From Methylocystis heyeri (lineage in GTDB: Bacteria; Pseudomonadota; Alphaproteobacteria; Rhizobiales; Beijerinckiaceae): a stretch of 64,000 nt of DNA. The stretch spans positions 2,604,001 through 2,668,000 of the forward strand of contig NZ_CP046052.1 in assembly GCF_004802635.2 (NCBI RefSeq), read 5' to 3'. This document shows, in pieces, positions 63,627-64,000 of this stretch (positions are counted from its first letter, which is position 1; each line of letters opens with the position of its first letter). The translations under genes and the position numbers were made by a program. The notes under the pieces were generated by a model that was not told the DNA's origin, searched no databases, and worked only from the letters and a program-made list of their open reading frames with translations.

Positions 63627-64000
63627 TCAAAAGCCCGCGCGATACCTCACGCCGAAGACATTTACCGGACCGCGAGCGCTGTTGTGCCCGGGGTTGATCA
63701 GCAGCTGGTGGTCGAAGGTCACGTCCATCCAGTCGTTGATCCACAGCTTGTAATAAAGTTCGGACGCTTTTTCGCCGGCATAGCTCAACGCGCCGTCGCC
63801 GATATAGACGCTGGTCCCGCCGCTGCCGAAATAGCGGATCTGCGGGCCGGAAAGGCCGCCGAAAGCGACGGCTCCGCCGATCTCGTCCTTCTCGTGGTCC
63901 CATAGCGTTCCGGCGGCGACGAGGCCCAATGAGAGCTGACGCTGGACGTCGGTGTAATCCACGGTCTCATAGCGGCCGTCCAGCATACTGGCCCGCATGA
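63627..64000 (-). CDS. Carbohydrate porin (OprB-like), C-terminal part (cut by window edge)
   Basis: The final 124 codons before the stop at 63627 read as porin strands: QLSLGLVAAGTLWDHEKDEI, ELYYKLWINDWMDVTFDHQL, LINPGHNSARGPVNVFGVRY, ending in a terminal Phe. LTFD-type TFDHQLLINPG and the RGPV segment are typical of the OprB C-terminus. The start lies outside the window. It precedes bdhA on the same strand by about 120 bases. Confidence 0.72.
   Translation of the reverse strand, partial: MRASMLDGRYETVDYTDVQRQLSLGLVAAGTLWDHEKDEIGGAVAFGGLSGPQIRYFGSGGTSVYIGDGALSYAGEKASELYYKLWINDWMDVTFDHQLLINPGHNSARGPVNVFGVRYRAGF

Overview
The window is 64 kb of GC-rich bacterial chromosome with dense, short-gap gene packing. 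It looks like an alphaproteobacterium of the Hyphomicrobiales (Rhizobiales); a Methylocystaceae/Beijerinckiaceae-type genome is plausible but not proven. Pointers are a DUF3126 protein, a YcgN protein, the mdh-sucC block, the rplU-rpmA-GNAT-obg order, Rhizobiales-type intergenic palindromes, and a tRNA-His that has A73 and a G1:U72 pair, as known for a subset of alphaproteobacteria.

Layout. 1-4.7 kb: a tripartite heavy-metal RND efflux operon on the minus strand (adaptor, pump, start of a TolC protein cut by the window edge) with a tandem palindrome upstream. 5-7.4 kb: an unusual minus-strand operon of a phage-tail-collar protein, a GNAT with a Nif11-like C-terminal tail, and a sulfotransferase. 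7.6-16 kb: an OprB porin, small secreted proteins, an SDR, an arylsulfatase flanked by two direct copies of an intergenic repeat, a membrane protein, a methyltransferase, a PaiB-like protein, and tRNA-Lys and tRNA-His. 16-23 kb: mdh, sucC (no sucD follows), a TPR protein, parE. 22.9-23.7 kb: a lower-GC gene broken by one frameshift. 24-31.7 kb: a secreted protein, a PfkB kinase, a metallophosphatase, a Tat-exported phospholipase C, a TPR-sulfotransferase. 31.7-39.4 kb: smc, chaC, a Rieske protein, rplU, rpmA, a GNAT and obg. 39.4-44.3 kb: small unknowns, an O-methyltransferase, tag, a two-domain DUF3126 protein and a 17-kDa-antigen-like lipoprotein.

44.3-57.9 kb holds two complete two-component systems. 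The first is a PepSY protein, a regulator and a kinase. The second lies downstream of a Spy/LTXXQ protein and a 25-residue membrane peptide, and upstream of these on the same strand is a tandem pair of large paralogous proteins that I could not assign to a family. A class A penicillin-binding protein and a DUF1214/DUF1254 pair sit between the two systems. 57.9-58.7 kb is lower in GC and has no supported gene. 58.7-64 kb carries stress/envelope genes (PRC-barrel, holin-like/YqjE, DUF3618, a His-rich secreted peptide), acetate kinase, 3-hydroxybutyrate dehydrogenase and the C-terminus of a second OprB-like porin.

Common themes are envelope maintenance (RND pump, PBP1A, porins, Spy-like protein), scavenging of sulfate and phosphate esters, and housekeeping blocks. 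The most likely undescribed material is the collar/GNAT-Nif11/sulfotransferase operon, the tandem paralogues at 54.97-57.91 kb, and the frameshifted lower-GC gene.
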